Assembly: GCF_029914245.1 (NCBI RefSeq)
Contig: NZ_JARYZI010000002.1
Span: 248,001-312,000 of the forward strand
DNA from: Fusibacter bizertensis
GTDB lineage: Bacteria > Bacillota > Clostridia > Peptostreptococcales > Acidaminobacteraceae
Reading direction: 5' to 3'
Length of the DNA: 64,000 bases
Part shown: positions 62,437 to 64,000 of the stretch, one piece after another
How the letters are laid out: every line of letters begins with the position of its first letter
Numbering within the stretch: the first letter of the stretch is position 1
The notes under the pieces: model-generated
Databases searched by the model: none
What the model was told of the DNA's origin: nothing
The model's input: only the letters and a program-made list of their open reading frames with translations
Made by a program: the position numbers and the translations under genes

Positions 62437-64000
62437 CTATTTTTTGTACTTTAGCAAAAAATATTCATAAGGACCCAAAATTATTGTATCCTCTGCAAAA
62501 TTAACCACCTTTCCTTGTAGCATTTCCAACCATTTATCAGATAATCCATATCTTTTAAGGTCAGATGTATATAACCACTGTCTATCTTCAGATAAATTAT
62601 AGATCAGCAACGTAGGTAACGCTTCACCTTCAATATGTTGTAAAAAACCTAGCAGGTGATGATTACCAAAATGAAGCACTTCTTCCTCTAAAACTTTAAC
62701 ATCATTGTAAATTTTCTTGCGTATCTCGATTAGAGACTTTACCCCTTTGTAGACTAATGCTTTTGGATTATGAACATCTTCAAGCTTTTCAGCTTCTAGC
62801 CAATCAAATTTACTCCTATGAAGCCATCTAGAATCATGACACTTATGTGCATCTAATTTATAGCTATAGTCATTTAATGTGCCTAGTTCATCACCAGCAT
62901 AAATCATTGGAATGCCCGCTTTTAAGATGAACATTGCATGAATCAGTTCAATCCTTTTCAGCGCTAGTTCAAGTTGATAACGGTCATTTTCATTAAGCGC
63001 ACGTTCTAAACCAGCTAAGCTTGAAAGTGTACCCGAATTACGCGCATCCAGTGTTACCGGATTGTATTCATAGAGCTCACCTCTTGAAAAACTATCTTTT
63101 AAACTACCTAGATAGAAATCAATGAGAAACATCTTATGCGCATGTGGGTCAAAACCAAGTGCACTTATGCGTTCAGCATCAAGCCCCCAACCAATATCAT
63201 CGTGACATCTTGCATAGTTGATCCATACGCTTTCAGAAGGAACTTTATACCTTGGCATATGTGCAATATGCCTTGCATCACGCGTTGCAATAGCGTTCCA
63301 TATCTCTACCATATAACTAGCGTTATAAAGGGTATGACATTCCAAAGCGTCTTCCAATCCGAAATATGTGACAATCGTTTCAGGTTGGACTATCGCTTCA
63401 CCTAGAATAGCCACTGATGGCGCACATGCATTAATCACTTTTCTAAAAATCGCCAATACTGTATGTACTTCAGGTAGGTTTCTGCAAAGTGTACCCAGCG
63501 ATTTCCAAACATATGGAATTGCATCGAGACGAATCATATCTACACCCTTGTTTGCAAGGTATAACAGCACATCCACAAGCTCGTTTAACACTTGAGGATT
63601 GTTATAGTTGAGATCCCATTGAAAAGGATAAAAAGTTGTCATCACCCATTTTTTAAGATGTGTTAAATAAGTGAAGTTTCCGGGTGAAATAGTTGGAAAT
63701 ACTTGATTCATCGTTTCTTCAAATCGTTTTGGAATTTCGTCAGTATCGTACATATAATAATACGCTTGATACTTTTCTTCTCCATTTAAGGCTTTAAGTG
63801 CCCACTGATGATCGTTTGCAGTGTGGTTGATTACATAGTCGATACAGATCTTTATTCCGTTTTGATGATAGTAAGCTACCAATTTTTCAAAAATCTTCAT
63901 ATCGCCTAAAAGCGGATCGATTTCTCTGTAGTTCTTTACCGCATAGCCACCATCATTTTCACCCGATCTTTTTTCTAAAATTGGCATCAAATGTATTAAG
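62437..64000 (-). CDS. Amylosucrase-type GH13 enzyme, N-terminus beyond the window
   Basis: The frame stays open to the right edge (the codons before 63990 read Leu-Ile-His-Leu), so the 5' end is missing. The visible ~520 residues carry GH13 regions: 'GIKICIDYVINHTANDHQWA', nucleophile Asp in 'DMIRLDAIPYVWK', acid/base Glu in 'VAILGEAIVQ', and 'YARCHDDIGWGLD'. Together with 'FPTISPGNFTYL', these place it with the amylosucrase/sucrose hydrolase group (GH13_4-like). It would split or transglucosylate sucrose or a related alpha-glucoside. It ends 3 bases before the promoter of the uptake operon. Confidence 0.88.
   Translation of the reverse strand, partial: LIHLMPILEKRSGENDGGYAVKNYREIDPLLGDMKIFEKLVAYYHQNGIKICIDYVINHTANDHQWALKALNGEEKYQAYYYMYDTDEIPKRFEETMNQVFPTISPGNFTYLTHLKKWVMTTFYPFQWDLNYNNPQVLNELVDVLLYLANKGVDMIRLDAIPYVWKSLGTLCRNLPEVHTVLAIFRKVINACAPSVAILGEAIVQPETIVTYFGLEDALECHTLYNASYMVEIWNAIATRDARHIAHMPRYKVPSESVWINYARCHDDIGWGLDAERISALGFDPHAHKMFLIDFYLGSLKDSFSRGELYEYNPVTLDARNSGTLSSLAGLERALNENDRYQLELALKRIELIHAMFILKAGIPMIYAGDELGTLNDYSYKLDAHKCHDSRWLHRSKFDWLEAEKLEDVHNPKALVYKGVKSLIEIRKKIYNDVKVLEEEVLHFGNHHLLGFLQHIEGEALPTLLIYNLSEDRQWLYTSDLKRYGLSDKWLEMLQGKVVNFAEDTIILGPYEYFLLKYKK

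Noticed and set aside
1-64000. tRNA, rRNA, prophage structural genes or integrase genes
   Set aside because: None could be recognised by reading; no tyrosine recombinase, IntI or phage head/tail gene appears in any long frame.

Overview
The window is a chromosomal stretch from a low-GC, motile Gram-positive bacterium, most likely a member of the Clostridia. The evidence is the strong GGAGG ribosome sites, sigma-A type promoters, three methyl-accepting chemotaxis proteins, a guanine-type riboswitch, YwbE, DbpA and L25/CTC homologues, RNPP-type regulators and a CUT1 sugar-uptake operon. The genus cannot be fixed from this sequence alone. No tRNA, rRNA or CRISPR array was seen.

Layout. 1-2.9 kb: 3' part of a very large membrane protein running off the left edge. 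2.9-3.6 kb: gene debris (O-acyltransferase pair, possible transposase start). 3.6-7.8 kb: small uncharacterised genes, then an RNPP-type regulator divergent from a 45-residue secreted peptide, a probable cell-cell signalling pair. 8-15 kb: a PAS/degenerate-GGDEF protein, two chemoreceptors, a second RNPP-like regulator and an HD protein. 15.3-22.9 kb: DbpA-YwbE, a zinc-finger/DUF2087 regulator with an acetyltransferase, a streptothricin-acetyltransferase-like gene, and small membrane proteins, two of which share a C-terminal motif. 35-41 kb: acetyltransferase, two VOC proteins, an EAL phosphodiesterase, a guanine-riboswitch-controlled FAD enzyme, L25. 41-53 kb: a Cache chemoreceptor, a 1162-residue orphan, a beta-propeller/GGDEF sensor, a YeiH-type exporter and a two-component system. 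53-64 kb: a LacI-controlled sugar operon with an amylosucrase-type GH13 gene, a lipoprotein-ABC importer, LacI regulator, fructokinase-like PfkB, MsmK-type ATPase and a GH65 phosphorylase fused to beta-phosphoglucomutase.

The most unusual region is 22.9-34.8 kb, all on the minus strand and AT-richer than its surroundings. Its right part (29.8-34.8 kb) has the architecture of an integron gene-cassette array without an integrase (a CALIN): single genes separated by attC-like palindromes, stop codons next to or inside the cores, and cassette starts complementary to the R'' ends of their own attC. Cassette genes encode a predicted K+-channel-like protein, a TIR/NDT-like nucleotide-binding protein, a DUF6236-like protein and two membrane proteins. 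Its left part (23.5-29.8 kb) is a defence-type cluster: Cap4/DUF4297-like nuclease, HerA ATPase, a 42-residue ORF, an unknown protein, a structured intergenic RNA candidate and a reverse transcriptase carrying an N-terminal nucleoside-deoxyribosyltransferase-like domain. IS21- and IS3-type transposase remnants mark the left border. I infer anti-phage or other mobile-element functions; nothing here demonstrates activity.
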